A DNA stretch of 64,000 nucleotides, taken from contig NC_091107.1 in assembly GCF_024713975.1 (NCBI RefSeq), positions 20,265,501 through 20,329,500 on the forward strand, given 5' to 3'. The notes under the pieces were generated by a model that did not search any database, had not been told where the DNA came from, and worked only from the letters and a program-made list of their open reading frames with translations. The DNA is from Paralichthys olivaceus. Taxonomy: Eukaryota > Chordata > Actinopteri > Pleuronectiformes > Paralichthyidae. The translations under genes and the position numbers were made by a program. How positions within the stretch are numbered: the stretch's first letter is position 1; every line of letters starts with the position of its first letter. This document shows, one piece after another, positions 63,855-64,000 of this stretch.

Positions 63855-64000
63855 CTGGGAGTAAAAAGAGCAATCAGCGTTTTTACATAGCAAAAGCAGC
63901 CCACACTGTTTCACACTGTTCAAACTCATTGTTGAGGTTCATCAGGGAGGAATTGACTGGAATCAGTCATCAGTCCAACTACACAATATAAAATCAATGA

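Overview
This is vertebrate nuclear DNA, almost certainly from a ray-finned fish and probably a percomorph. Genes are split into short exons with canonical GT/AG junctions, introns are small to moderate, the sequence is AT-rich, and the interspersed repeats are of types common in teleosts. There are no operons, phage genes or CRISPR arrays. By splicing exons by eye and checking reading phase at every junction, I find four protein-coding genes.

Layout: (1) 2.6-11.2 kb, minus strand, acer3 (alkaline ceramidase 3), 11 coding exons, complete at 267 codons, with a GC-rich promoter near 11.2 kb and a long 3' untranslated region towards position 1. (2) 14.06-17.5 kb, minus strand, serpinh1 (HSP47, the collagen chaperone), four coding exons, 410 residues, ending in the ER-retrieval signal RDEL. 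A perfect heat-shock element lies about 0.5 kb upstream. (3) 24.4-49.2 kb, plus strand, gdpd5 (GDE2), with a non-coding first exon in a GC-rich promoter, 15 coding exons, 583 residues, and a likely 15-nt optional microexon. (4) 51.0-63.9 kb and beyond the window, minus strand, an SLY-family SH3+SAM adaptor closest to SAMSN1/HACS1, missing its 5' end. gdpd5 and the adaptor gene are convergent; serpinh1 and gdpd5 are divergent.

The genes are not a pathway. They are a syntenic block: ACER3, SERPINH1 and GDPD5 all lie in human 11q13.5. acer3 acts in ceramide turnover, serpinh1 in collagen folding in the ER, gdpd5 in cell-surface cleavage of GPI anchors, and the samsn1-like protein in leukocyte-type signalling.

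The most notable observation is in gdpd5. Both histidines that make the GDE2 ectodomain catalytic (233 and 275 by family numbering) are arginine here, each needing at least two base changes, while the rest of the reading frame and the splice sites are intact. The C-terminal cysteine used for redox control in mammalian GDE2 is also replaced. This copy therefore looks like an expressed pseudo-enzyme. Other items worth a look are the microexon, the heat-shock element, a long N-terminal region and a symmetric optional exon in the samsn1-like gene, two strong intronic hairpins, and two TTAA-flanked MITE families. I did not find a new multi-gene system.
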